Below, piece after piece: positions 35,601 through 46,237 of a DNA stretch of 64,000 nt (the stretch's first letter is position 1; each line of letters begins with the position of its first letter). Source of the DNA: Cyclina sinensis (Eukaryota > Mollusca > Bivalvia > Venerida > Veneridae). The stretch is taken from contig JAAONU010000011.1 of NCBI GenBank assembly GCA_012932295.1, positions 43,774,352-43,838,351 of the forward strand, read 5' to 3'. The position numbers and the translations under genes are program-made. The notes beneath the pieces were generated by a model. That model was not told the origin of the DNA. It did not search any database and was given only the letters and a program-made list of their open reading frames with translations.

Positions 35601-36196
35601 CTTGCATGCTACACACGGTCTTATCAAGGAAAACAAATGTGCCAAGGTATTTCAAAATCCTTCCATGCACAGAGAAGTTATGGCCCAGTCAAGGCAATCT
35701 GGATGGATACACACATGTACATACACCGAATTTAGGGCTGTTTTAGTCTTTAAATACTGAGGCTAACACTTTCAGAAACAAGTATACAGGGTACACTTGA
35801 ATGAAATTTTGTGAGTATCTATATCTTTCAAGCACATCTGCTTACTTCAACTTATTACTGCCAAAAGTCAATACTGACTATACTAGGCAGGCAAACCTTA
35901 CAAATATACTTATGAACTAGCCACTTTGCTTATCACACTGGACAACCAAGAGGTGACTGATAATAATTTAGAGGTATTTAGCTGAAAATAATTCATGCAG
36001 TGATGCACTACTAGCCACAACACTGGTGTAGAAAACAACCAAAATGCATGTTGTTTTAGTTTACCTGACTGACAGCTGCTTTCACTGGTGATGTTGGGTT
36101 GCAGTAAGAAGCTTTCACAATCCTGACGTGATTTTCACCAAAATGTTTGTCAGCCTGTCTCAAAAGTCGAGAAAGATGTCCCAGATTCCTCCCCAT
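25817..36196 (-). CDS. MOCS1: Molybdenum cofactor biosynthesis protein 1 (MOCS1A and MOCS1A-B)
   Basis: MOCS1 converts GTP to cyclic pyranopterin monophosphate, the first step of molybdenum cofactor synthesis, usually in mitochondria. Coding exons on the minus strand: 36065-36196, 33391-33502, 32305-32472, 31816-32048, 31304-31375, 30730-30882, 28770-28880, 28070-28190, 26989-27044 (MOCS1A end) and 25817-26685 (MOCS1B). All junctions are GT-AG and all phases close. MOCS1A is 385 residues. The start at 36196 opens a basic, leucine-rich leader ([14 protein letters not shown]), consistent with mitochondrial import. The radical-SAM cluster is C78-x3-C82-x2-C85; the C-terminal cluster is C312-x2-C315-x13-C329. 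MOCS1A ends in Gly-Gly. Splicing from 26997 to 26685 gives a 672-residue fusion. Introns carry several transposons. Confidence 0.96.
26989..27044 (-). promoter_or_regulatory. MOCS1: Alternative splice/stop switch at the MOCS1A C-terminus
   Basis: The exon reads ...RPMILIGG then TGA at 26991-26989. The bases spelling the two glycines and the stop also form a donor: ATTG|GTGGGTGA, cut after 26997. Using it removes Gly-Gly and the stop, and joins ATTG to GTAAC of the last exon, giving Ile-Gly-Asn in frame. Known biology: in vertebrates MOCS1A needs the free Gly-Gly tail and the fusion form arises by alternative splicing at the same place. Confidence 0.75.
27651..28065. repeat. 82-bp minisatellite, five copies, abutting a MOCS1 splice donor
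   Basis: Copies are almost identical; the landmark CTTGTTGATG recurs at 27669, 27751, 27833, 27915 and 27997. The array ends at 28065, four bases inside the intron from the MOCS1 exon 8 donor (cut after 28070 on the minus strand). Near identity implies recent expansion. It lies wholly within the intron. Confidence 0.95.
28460..28644. mobile_element. TTAA-type MITE (family M2), in MOCS1 intron 7
   Basis: Ends TTGCCCTGCCAAATTTCT and CAGCAGGGTAAAAGTTAA resemble the pair on the copy at 48235-48423. Both copies share TCTAAAATGGACTTGT and a central G-rich block, and the length is about 185 bp. TTAA at the right end (left end TTGC) suggests piggyBac-type insertion. Confidence 0.6.
29297..30227 (+). 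mobile_element. Non-autonomous element with a tandem core and 3' hairpin
   Basis: It begins AACAAGAAACATGGCAATG, carries AACCAGGTTTTCAA at 29322-29335 and ends with the hairpin AACCAGGATTTTCAA/TTGAAAACCTGGTT at 30197-30227. The core is a tandem array (29521-30127), followed by 'cgcccgcccatc' sequence. There is no coding capacity. A Helitron-like non-autonomous element is one possibility because of the terminal hairpin, but the class is not proven. Confidence 0.7.
29521..30127. repeat. 146-bp tandem array inside the element above
   Basis: About four units, near-identical. The units after 29750 have an exact 146-bp period. The first is lengthened by an extra 84-bp partial duplication (29562-29645 repeated at 29646-29729). 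The phrase TGTCACTGTGACCTTGACCTTGGAG is shared with arrays at 34690-35710. Repeated short ORFs here are a by-product. Confidence 0.92.
31147..31215 (+). mobile_element. tRNA-like SINE head fragment
   Basis: TGGGTAGCTCAGCTGACTC (A-box-like) and GGTTCAAGCCCC (B-box-like) are spaced as in a tRNA, but the acceptor stems do not pair. It lies in MOCS1 intron 5. A SINE head or tRNA fossil is likelier than a tRNA gene. Confidence 0.5.
32704..32815. repeat. 30-bp inverted repeat (hairpin MITE) in MOCS1 intron 2
   Basis: The arm 32704-32733 (TACCCACAGTACCTTATTCC...) pairs with 32786-32815 (...GGAATAAGATACTGTGGGTA) at 28 of 30 positions across a 52-base loop. It is probably a small transposon remnant. 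The long hairpin would form in the MOCS1 pre-mRNA. Confidence 0.82.
34690..35710. repeat. About six ~160-bp tandem units
   Basis: Units starting near 34720, 34882, 35049, 35215, 35360 and 35527 carry 'gacaaggtctatcatcag', 'cactgtgaccttgacctctgagctaggaat', 'cacaccatctcatcaaggtg' and 'ttcttccatgcatggagaagttatggcc'. They differ by 5-20 percent by eye. The array lies in MOCS1 intron 1. No gene lies in that intron; 33800-34690 shows nothing recognisable. Confidence 0.82.
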
Positions 36197-36867
36197 CTTG
36201 TGAAATCCAGAACATTTGACAGGTGAACAGATGCATTTGTAGTGACTTCCCTTTGCGGAAGTGAATTTAGGATTTCTCCTTGCCTCGATTCAACACCTTA
36301 CCAACGGGGGTATCCCATGACGCGTTGGAGCACTGCCGTGACTTATTTACACAAGGATTCTAAAACAAACAGTGATGTTTACATCTATATTATATACCCG
36401 TCTAATCAAGGTAAATTTTGCCAGTAATTTACTGAGTCAAATCAGCATGAAATCTGAGTGATACGGTTCCCAGTTCACGCTTATTTTTTGGCTATTTGTT
36501 CTCAAACAAACTCGAACTGAAATGAAAGTTGAAACATTTGGCAATTGTCAGATTGTTTTTTAAAAGACCCAACATAACTGTATTTGTCATTAGTGATAGC
36601 TGCTCACTTGTTATTTTTACAGTTTGATTTGCCAAAAAATTGTAATTATACATCATGATTTCAAAATCAACAGTATTCAGATTCAGCAATATCAAAGAAC
36701 TTTTATCGAAATTGCAATAAAAACTCATACAACGTGTGGTACTATTTTTCAGCGCAAATGTATGGATGAGGCGGTCATGTGATCATGTGATTGTAACAAT
36801 AAAATCTGGCATGTAGCTTTAGAAGCTTTCGCTTCAAAAAATGTGATAAACTATGTGCAGAGTTTAG

Positions 36868-37067
36868 GAGCGTATCAATGGTCCAGTGCTAACACACTGG
36901 ACTGGTTATTCAGCGGTCATGAGTTCAGTCCCCCACTCCTCCGCTTACATTACTTATTGTCTTTCGTCCCATGTATCAATGCTATACACTGAGTAATCAG
37001 CATGGAAAAGAAACAGAGGTGTCTCTAAAATGGGGTGCTTTCTATGTCTTGCACTATCCCACACAAC
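36868..37067 (+). mobile_element. tRNA-derived SINE (family T2), plus copy
   Basis: The head has TGGTCCAGTGCTAACACACT and GAGTTCAGTCCCCCACTCC (B-box-like). The body runs through TTACTTATTGTCTTTCG, TGCTATACACTGAG and a GTGTCTC...GCTTTCTATGTCTTGCAC block. The same order occurs in reverse at 51692-51903, which defines the family. Confidence 0.82.
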
Positions 37068-38095
37068 CTGAAATATCTAACCTTTATAGGGGGCTTTGGG
37101 CATATGGGCAGCTGGTACCGATGATCAATAAACAAGTGCAGTTTATTTTGTCTAGAAATGTTACCATATGACAGCAATAAATGAAAGCATTAGGTATGTG
37201 GCAACCTTTTTTGTGCTCACTGTTATATTCTGTTTTGAATTTTGAAAAATGCCTTCCCAGTAGTGAAATACCTTAGTGCCAGCTTTGCTTTAACTGGATT
37301 TGTTACATAGCATTTTAAGCATCAAAGTTGAGTTATCTCCCTTTATTTATGAAAATTCTTTACCTATTTTACTTCTAATACTTACTCAGTGTCTACTGTA
37401 GGCAAAACTAATTTTTGAGCTAAAATTCAACCTGTTTCTAACTAGTTCAAGTCTGGATCTTCCATTTAAGGAATAATCCTGTTCAGTAAAGTAATTTATG
37501 TTCTTGGATTCCATATGGTGATAAGGTTATATATAGTTGTTGCAAGTTATTTAATATAATAACCACTGTAAATATAATCTGTTTTTAGTAATAAAACAAA
37601 AAGAAATCAGTATTTTCTAAAACAATATTGATCCCAAATTGATTTGCTTGGTTATTGATTTTCAGGCTCTAACAAATGGATGCTATTAAATTACAAATGC
37701 TTTTGAAATGTCTCATAAAACATTTTGCTACAATAAAGTGGCCAGTATTCTAAACACCTTATCTCATTATTGATACTGTATTGTAAATGAAAATAGGTTA
37801 GCAACAGTGGAGAGGAGTGCAATAAAATAACAAAGAACCTGCTTGATCTTGAAAGATACAGTGTTTAATGAAATTGAAATCTAAACACTTAAACAGATTT
37901 AACCTCAGTTTATTAATGTATCAGACTTACCATAGATTTTAGCAGAATTTCATACTGGTAAGTTACCTTCTTTATAATTTTTATTTCAGGAATTTGACTT
38001 TCTAGATGATGTTATTCATTCATTCGTTTTATTCAATCATCTATTAGTTTATTTTTTTAATCTTTCATTAATCAGTTAAATAATTAATTGATAAT

Positions 38096-38154
38096 TCATT
38101 CATTCATTCATTCATTCATTCATTCATTCATTCATTCATTCATTCATTCATTCA
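38096..38154. repeat. (CATT)n microsatellite
   Basis: About fifteen uninterrupted CATT units, with degenerate CATT/CACT sequence on both sides (38015-38190). Confidence 0.97.
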
Positions 38155-40956
38155 CTGATCACTCACTCACTCTCATATTCATTTATTTCTTTCTTTCATT
38201 TTCCCTCCTGTCATTCCTTCTTTTCATCATACATTCTTTTCTTCTGTAATCTGGCCCTTCTAATAGAATTTGTTCGATTGTTCATTCATTTGAAATAAAT
38301 TATGGTCTTTTTGAGAAAATTTGGAAGAAGTCTTTTATTTGTGATGATTATACAAGCCTATCATTGCTATTTATATTTCAAGGTTTTGTAAACTGATTGC
38401 TACTGCATTGATTTTTATTTGTCATTTAACATAATATATTAATTAACCAGTTATGGCCAGAGCCATGGTGTGATAGTAATGTTTAGTGGCTTCAATTTTT
38501 GTCTTAAAGGTCTGTTCATGTATAATACACCAACTTATAATTTTTCATATTTTCTTATTATATATTTAAACTACTAGCACAAGCCTAGGTTTGACAACTT
38601 AATGTACTTGTATTAATTGAACATGAATGTTTAATGGACAATTTGTAGTGGAGGAAAGATTATTCCATAAACAAATCAATAATATCACTTCAGTTTATAT
38701 CAAATAGCAAATGACTTGCTATGTATTTATCCAATTGAATTTGATCAACAGTCAAAAATTAATATAGATGTATGAATGATCGAAACAATTTCTAAAAGTG
38801 ATATATATACAGTTTGTATTTGGATTTTGTGTTTGCAGACTTGTTAACTAACTTGTTAAGATTGTTATAATGGTTTACTTAGTGTGAATAAGTGATAGGA
38901 AATAAAATCAGCAGGGTTCAACAAACATTTGCCACAAAAGAAACCTGTTTACAGATAAACCCATTATGTGAACTGTTTCACCAGTGACTATACACTGTTA
39001 AAAAGTCAGCAAATAGAAATTCATAAATATTTTAAGTGATTTAGGGAATTTGAAAAAGTTTTAACTGCTGTCTTAAAGAATATTAGGAACTTTATCTTTA
39101 TTTAAAATTTCTGGATTATAAACTGTGTAAGTACATAATATATCATCTGCCAGTGGATGTTTCCTTAAAGCATTTGATAAAGTCAGTACTTTCACAAGTA
39201 TTGAATCAATAAAGAGAGATAAAATGTTTAACCGATGTTAAGCTTTCCTGATCTTTCTTCACGTCCATTTAATCCATTCAAATCCTTCAGCTATTATCAA
39301 AGTCTTTTGCCGAAAGTTACAAAGTAGATGTCATGTTCCCATAGCTGTGCATGTTTTGTAGTGCATTTAAAAGTTTTTTGTCTAAATACATTCTGTTGTA
39401 TTGACATTAAAATTTTGATAATCAAAAAACATTATGTCACAAAAGCTGTATAATTCTTTCTTTCTTTTTTTTCAAAGAGATAAGTACATTCTAAGTTACA
39501 GAACCAGAAATTATGAAAATATGAATTGGCTCTTTTTCAAATTTATGCAAGAAGGCCAAGATGGTCCTGTATTGCACACCTGGGTATCGCTGCTTTAAAG
39601 GACAGGATGACAAAGGTCAGGGTCATGGAAAGCAGTCGGACAGTTATCTTGTTCTATTATTTTATGCCATCAAAAACAAAAACACTACATACAGTAGTAA
39701 AAATTTTAATGAAAGTAAAATATGTGACCTGGAGGGCAGAGCCAAAAACCTAATTTGAGTTATCTTGTAAGAGGACTAGTCTTTAAATGGTGCAGTCCAT
39801 GCCAAACATTTAGGCTTCAGCTCTTCTTGTTTCAGACTAAAAGAATAATATAGAATTGCTTTTGATGGAGAACATTGTCAAACAATCTATCCATATGATA
39901 CTCTCTGTTATATTTGTGCTAGGCTTTCATTTCATACTCAGGATACACAGATAGAACCAGAATATTAACGTAAGCACATGTATTCTAAGCCAGTCACTCG
40001 TTAACTCCAGAATTCTGGTATATTGCAATAATTGACAATTTGTTGTTATTCAATGAAAACATTATAATGTAACAGACTGGTCTTCCAGTTATTTTGTGGC
40101 TTAACTTTTCAGTTTTCTATACTACAATTTTGCTGAATAAACAATGCATTTTTTTTTTGTTCTTTAATAACTTTTAGTAGATTTATTGTTTTAAAGAGCT
40201 TCAGCCTGTGAATATTTAATACTGTAATTTTTAAGCTATACTTCTGTCAGATAAGTGATTTTTTGAAAGCTGTGGGCAGGTTGTAATCTACTATTAATTC
40301 ATTGATAGTGCCAATAATTATACTTTGACATTAAGGCATAGATCAGTTGACAACTTGACACTATTGTTCTGATTGGTATCTATTTGGTGTTATTCTGTTT
40401 ACAGTTACTTTTTGTCTGCAAAGTAGAACTTCCACAAAGCATTAGTTCTTGTCAAATATCTTGAGGCTTAATAATTGTAAAACTTTATGAATGTCTAATC
40501 TGAAGGTGTAGTTGAATTGTAGTTACAATTATTGTTGGAGAACTGGACATTTCTTTTTAATGATACAAACACCTGATTAAGTTTGATCAAACAAGGTAAA
40601 TAACCTATATATTTGACCATTTGTAGCCAGCTGATTGAATACTTGATGTAATATTAAGGTATTATTTTTACTTGTTTATTAACTCAACAATATCTAGGAT
40701 TGCCAGATTCTGTTTGAAATGATTTTTTGGTTTTTGTCATAAAAGAAATGTGTAATGGCTGTTTTGGAAAAGTCGTAACCATATATGCAAGTAAGTGAAC
40801 TGTAGACCAAGTTCATTTCTCAGAAAACTTTTATGGAGTTGAAACAGTTCTTCTTGTGACTTTAAAAATAACAAGTATTTCAATCAATTTCTTCTGAAGG
40901 GTAATTATACTAAACATGTATATCTATATCTAACTGGTTGATGGTTTTCTTTACAG

Positions 40957-43146
40957 ATGAAAAGAATTACCAGTTATTGTTCTGAACATGTCAAGCCATC
41001 TGCATCCAAATCATCGTAAAAACATGAAAAAGGACAACAACAACCATTCGGATAAGACATCATTGTCTCGTCCATCATCTGCCAGCTCTGTATCATCTAA
41101 GGCATCATCTCAGAAAAACAAGGAACACAAACAGAAAGAGAAAGGTCCTTCGAAAGATGAGTTAATACAGGCAAATAGTGAACTGTGTAGGGAGGTAGAG
41201 TCTTTAAATGAAGAAAATCAACTCCTTAAATCTACAGTTACAGCAGTGATAGATAAACTCATCGAAAATGCAAAAATCAAGGGTATAAAAATTCCAAAAG
41301 AGATTGAAAATCCTGATGTGACTGAGATACCGGCAGAGAGTCTTGTGACGTTGACAGAAAAAATGACTGCTGAGTCTCATAAAAGTAACACAATGGAGTA
41401 CAGGGTAGAGGAATTAGAGACACGGATAACACACTTAAATACAGAGTTAGCTAAGCTGTTAAGGACTAGAGTGAATGTAGAAAATGGTTTGGATGAAATT
41501 CTAAATGACTGTGATAATATAGACGATATCAAAATAAAAGCCAAAGACCTTATTAGGGATATAAGTAAGTAAAACGTTTCTATTTATTATTTTTGTATAA
41601 AGTTATTAGTCATGTTTCTTTATTTTCGAAAATCTTATTTAAAAATGGGATTGTTGAAAAATGTTTTTCTAAATGATCACTTAGATGAGAGAAACAATTG
41701 AGGGTTGAAAAAAAAATTTTCTTAACTTTTCCTAATTTTATGATACCTGTGTTTCAGCTTAAATTGAAGTGTGTTTATATCATGTTACAGGGGGAAGTAG
41801 CCTGTTCACATTCCTAGACTCACTGCCATCAGACAATACTCACCTTAGTGCAGAAACCAGTCCAAGGTTGTCAATATCATCTCCACTGCCCGAGAACCAG
41901 TCTACGCCAAGAACCAACCAAACCAAACCAAGAACATTTACTGTAGTGCTAAAAAATGACAACCTTGATCTCAGACCGGTAAATGTATTACAATATAGAA
42001 TACTTATGTAACTTATGTGTTCCAGTATATATGTTTGTAAAAGCACACAACTTTAGAATTTTAGAAAATACATTCTGGCACATAATCAAGGCTAAGATAG
42101 TGCTTAACTCATTCCAAGCCGATTGTGTGTGTCTGTGTTTGGGACCAAAACATGATGTGCATTTTTTGCTTTTAAATCAATTAATGCTTAAATATTGATA
42201 ATCACTTAGACTCAGAATTGTGCTGTCAATATTGATAGACAAATTCTGGTATAGAAATTTCAGTTGGAAAGCTTTCAGGATAAATTGAAAATATTAGAAG
42301 TCAGCTTTCAGATTGTATGTTAGAAAGAAAAAAAAAAATTTTTTTCCTTTCCAATTTAGGTTGTATTAAGACCGTGGTTGGCAGGAGGTCACATATTGTT
42401 TTGCAGGAAGGAATACAGAGATAATATGCATTGTTGTAGGTCTTGTTCAAAATGAAATAATTTTTCATTTTAACTCAATAGTATCTTTACTGTTATGATT
42501 GTTTAGGCTCATTTTAATGTGTAGTGCAATAATCTTCAATGTATTTCAGCCTGCAAAGAAATTAGATGGGAACACACTGATTAAGGACATGCACAAAGAT
42601 CTACGCCAGTATGTAGAAAACCAGCTAAGTCTACCTAAAGGAAATGGTAAATTACATCACTCCCTTTCCCTTGTAAAAAGTCCCCATCTAGAGATATGAC
42701 ATACTATCTAACACTGGAATCATGTTTGTCAGGCCAGAGTTTAGATGTTGCTTTCTTTTTTCGTAAGGGGTCTTACCAAAATCTAACATTTTGCATTAGG
42801 TGCAAGGCTATTGTTTCTGTTGAAGTTATTGATTTGGTGTGGTTATATTACAGTATGTTACCACTATGATATAGTATCAGAGAAATGGTAAAGAATGCCT
42901 GTTTATAACTTGCACAATGTTACAGGTGCTGACTGGAGATTGATGGGAGAGAGGCTGGGAATTCCCCAGGAGACAATAAATCAGTGGAAGCGATGGAAGC
43001 TAGACCAACCCATGCACTATGTGCTACAGGCGTGGAGCGCAAGCCCAGGAGCCACAGTTAGGCTGTTGCATAGACATCTGGTCTCACCACAGATGAGATG
43101 TACACTCCTAGCAAAAAGGATTAGCGATTTCTACCATGTGGATTAG
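40957..43146 (+). CDS. Coiled-coil protein with C-terminal death domain
   Basis: Coding exons: 40988-41564, 41791-41978, 42550-42646 and 42926-43146; a 5'-UTR piece is 40957-40987. GT-AG junctions and phases close to 360 residues. The start is fixed by an in-frame TGA at 40958-40960. Residues 1-55 are serine- and lysine-rich; about 55-95 and 125-170 look like coiled coils (ELCREVESLNEENQLLKS; EYRVEELETRITHLNTELAK). About 195-255 is a Ser/Pro/Thr-rich linker. The end (about 264-357) is a death domain: DWRLMGERLGIPQETINQW, YVLQAWSASPGATVRLLHRHL. Death domains mediate homotypic assembly in apoptosis and immune signalling. The coiled coils suggest an oligomerising adaptor. I do not recognise a named orthologue. 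Confidence 0.82.
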
Positions 43147-44375
43147 TAAAGGAAAGATGCAGTGGCCAAGTTTTCAGGCAACATTTGAAATTCATTTCTG
43201 GTAGTGTGAATCTTGGGCAGTAGGTACTTGTTTATATTAGGAATCATTTGTACATAGCTACAAGTACTTTTCAGATTATTGCATAATAGTGCCCACTTTG
43301 CAGATAAATTTTGATTGATTTTTTTGAGTGCAGTATAAGATATGCAGTATCAGATATGAATTGCTTCAAACTTACTATGGAGTATCAACAACCAAGAACT
43401 CATGGAAGATTTTAGTTTTTCTGGTTAATCAGTATTGAATACAGCACAAAATTGATACAATTAGCACCAAAATTGTTACAAACGGCACCTAATTGTTACA
43501 AACGGCACCTAATTGTTACAAACGGCACCTAATTGTTACACAACAAAAAGTCATTCAGCTGCTTCTTTATAAAATCTCTCATTTTTGTTTTATATTTGTC
43601 TGTGATACGTATTTTTCTTAACGATAAAGGTAAATGCATTTTACTGCATAATATGTTCTTTAAAAAGAATACACTGAAAACATTCTGATCAAGTATATAT
43701 TTTACAGCCATTCATTGTGATAAGAGCATTTACAAATACTATGAGTGCTTTTTTTGCATTTATGTTAAAGAGGCGTACCCTAAAATTTTGAGTATTCCAT
43801 TTTCTTTAGAATAATGTAGAAATGAATGATATTGAATGAAATATTACTCTATGTCAAGTTTTTAGTTAAAAAATTCTAAGTACAACAGATAAACTGACTG
43901 TATTAATATAAGGGTTTCTGTATGTAGTTGTTGTTGAACCATTTATTCCAAATGAATACTGTTTAAGTTTTTTAAATTATCAATTATTTTCATTAACTTT
44001 ACAGTGAATGATCCAGTGAAATAGATATGCAGTATATCACAGATTAATTTTAGGGTATGCCCCTTTAAAGAGTTTTGTTTTTTAGAAGATTATGCATTCC
44101 CATATACATTATGGTCTCATATTTTTTTTGTTTTGTGTTATATTCAGGTATACTCTACTGTTTTATTATTTAAAAAGCAAATATGAAGACAAAGATAAAT
44201 AAATAACAGTTTGTTCTTTACCATTATAAATGCGGATTACAGTTATTTAAAACTTTCATAGAGCCAATTAAATTTTAAAGTGTATCTAAATTTAGTATAG
44301 CTGAAATATTTATGGAGTTTTCCAGAAAATTCAATCCTTACTTGCATTTGGTTGCTATTAAATCAATATAATAAA
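43147..44375 (+). other. Probable 3'-UTR of the death-domain gene
   Basis: AT-rich, without a gene. AATAAA at 44370-44375 is the first strong poly(A) signal. A 20-bp tandem repeat (AATTGTTACAAACGGCACCT) occupies 43471-43540 in 3.5 perfect copies, with one decayed unit before it. Confidence 0.5.
43471..43540. repeat. 20-bp tandem repeat, 3.5 perfect copies
   Basis: Exact repeats of AATTGTTACAAACGGCACCT at 43471, 43491 and 43511, then a half copy. A degenerate unit lies at 43451-43470. It sits 325 bases after the death-domain gene stop. Confidence 0.97.
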
Positions 44376-44610
44376 GAAACTTGAAACTGTGTTACATGTA
44401 AACTGTACCAATTTTGAAAGGGTGCTGTGGTTTTAAGAAAGCAAAACTTATTCCACTAGATTTTGAGAGTTGTCACAGAAATTTTTTTAACAGTGATTGT
44501 CTAAAGCTGTAATTCTTTGTCTAGTACATTACCAGGGTAGGAGACTACACAAGCATCACATTCTTTGCCAGTATTGCATTTTGAATTTTGTATACATTTG
44601 TGACTTTTTA

Positions 44611-46237
44611 GCTCACCTGAGCCTTTGGCTCATGGTGAGTTATTGTGACCGGTCTTTGTCCGTCGTCCGTCAACAATTTCATTCTAACGACAACTCCTCT
44701 AAAACCTCTGGACCAAATTTAATGAAACTTGCCTGGGATGTTCCTTGCATGAAGCTCTACCAAAGGTGTTCAAAGAATTCAATTTCATCAAGAAATCTGG
44801 TTGTTATGGCAACTTAAAGGAAAAACTTTGAAAATCTTCTTGTCTGAAACCACAAGGCCCTGAGCCTTAAAATTTGGTATGTAGCATTGTCTTGTGGACC
44901 TCTATCAAGTTTATACAAATTATGCCCCTGGGGTCAAATTTGGCCCCACCCCGGGGATCAATGGATTTTACATAGGCTTATATAGTAAAACTTTAAAAAT
45001 CTTCTTGTCTGAAACCACAAGGCCCTGAGCCTTAAGATTTGGTTTGTAGCATTGTCTTGTGAACCTCTAACAAGTTTGTTCAAATTATGCCCCTGGGTTC
45101 AAATTTGCCCCCCCCCCCAAGGGGTCAACTAATTTAACATAGTGAAACTTCAAAAATCTTCTTGTCTGAAACCACAAGGCCCTGAGCCTAAAGATTTGGT
45201 GTGTAGCATTGTCGTGTAGACCTCTATGAAGTTTGTTCAAATTATGCCCCTAGGGTCAAATTTGGCCCCTACCCGGGGGTCAATGGATTTTACATAGGCT
45301 TATATAGTAAAACTTTAAAAATCTTCTTGTCTGAAACCACAAGGCCCCGAGATCTAAGATTTGGTATGTAGCATTTTCTTGTGGACCTTTACCAAGTTTG
45401 TTTAAATTATGCCCCTGGGGTCAAATTTGGCCCCGCCCCAGGGGTCAACTTATTTTACATAGGGAAATCTTTGAAAATCTTCTTGTCTGAAACCACAAGG
45501 ACCTGAGCCTTAAGATTTGGTATGTAGCATTGTCTTGTGGACCTCTAGCAAGTTTGTTTAAATTATACACCTGGGGTCAAGTTTGGCCCTGCCCCGGGGG
45601 TCAATGGATTTTACACAGGCTTATATGGTGAAACTTTAAAAATCTTCTTGTCTGAAACCACAAGGCCCTGAGCCTTAAGATTTGATTCGTAGCATTGTTG
45701 TGTGGACCTCTACCAAGTTTGTTCAAATTATGTCTCTGGGGTCAGATTTGGCCCCTACCCAGGGGTCATTTGATTTTTCATAGGCTTATAAAGTAAAACT
45801 TTAAAAATCTTCTTGTCTGAAACCACAAGGCCCTGAGATCTAAGATTTGGTATGAAACAAGCTTTATCAAGCTTTTTCGAATTATTAGATTAGGTTAAAG
45901 GTCACCGAGGCTAAAAATAGGTTATATTCTGTACCTCATAGAGCCTTTATTTAAAGACCAATATCTTTGATATTCGGTATATAGGATCCTTGCATGGACC
46001 TCTACCCATGGGTAGGGTTTTAGGTCACTGGGTCAAGGTCAAGGTCACCATAGCTTATGATAGATTTTTCTACTTTCTGTCATAGAGCCTTTATTTATTG
46101 ACTGATATTTTACATATTTACATATTTATATTTAAATTACTTACATATTTTCAATTAAAACATGAAATACTGCTTAACTGCATACCTACAGCCAAAATAC
46201 TCAGGTGAGCGATCTAGGGCCATTATGGCCCTCTTGT
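44611..46237 (+). mobile_element. Family A repeat, full-length copy, forward
   Basis: Left end GCTCACCTGAGCCTTTGGCTCATGGTGAG hairpin (44611-44640) followed by 'gtccgtcgtccgtcaac'. Right end GGTGAGCGATCTAGGGCCATTATGGCCCTCTTGT to 46237. Seven ~160-bp units between them start with CTTCTTGTCTGAAACCACAAG (about 44838, 45001, 45160, 45323, 45478, 45640, 45810). The last 330 bases match 1-320 of the window. Non-coding. Confidence 0.88.

Larger units (their letters stand above)
36197..40956. other. Intergenic region between divergent MOCS1 and the death-domain gene
   Basis: It should contain both promoters and a non-coding first exon of the plus-strand gene, since an acceptor (TTTCTTTACAG) ends at 40956. 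It also holds the SINE at 36868-37067, a (CATT)n microsatellite at 38096-38154 and a dispersed-repeat fragment at about 39535-39660 ('ggccaagatggtcctgtattgc', 'aaggtcagggtcatgg'). I found no other gene. Confidence 0.5.
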
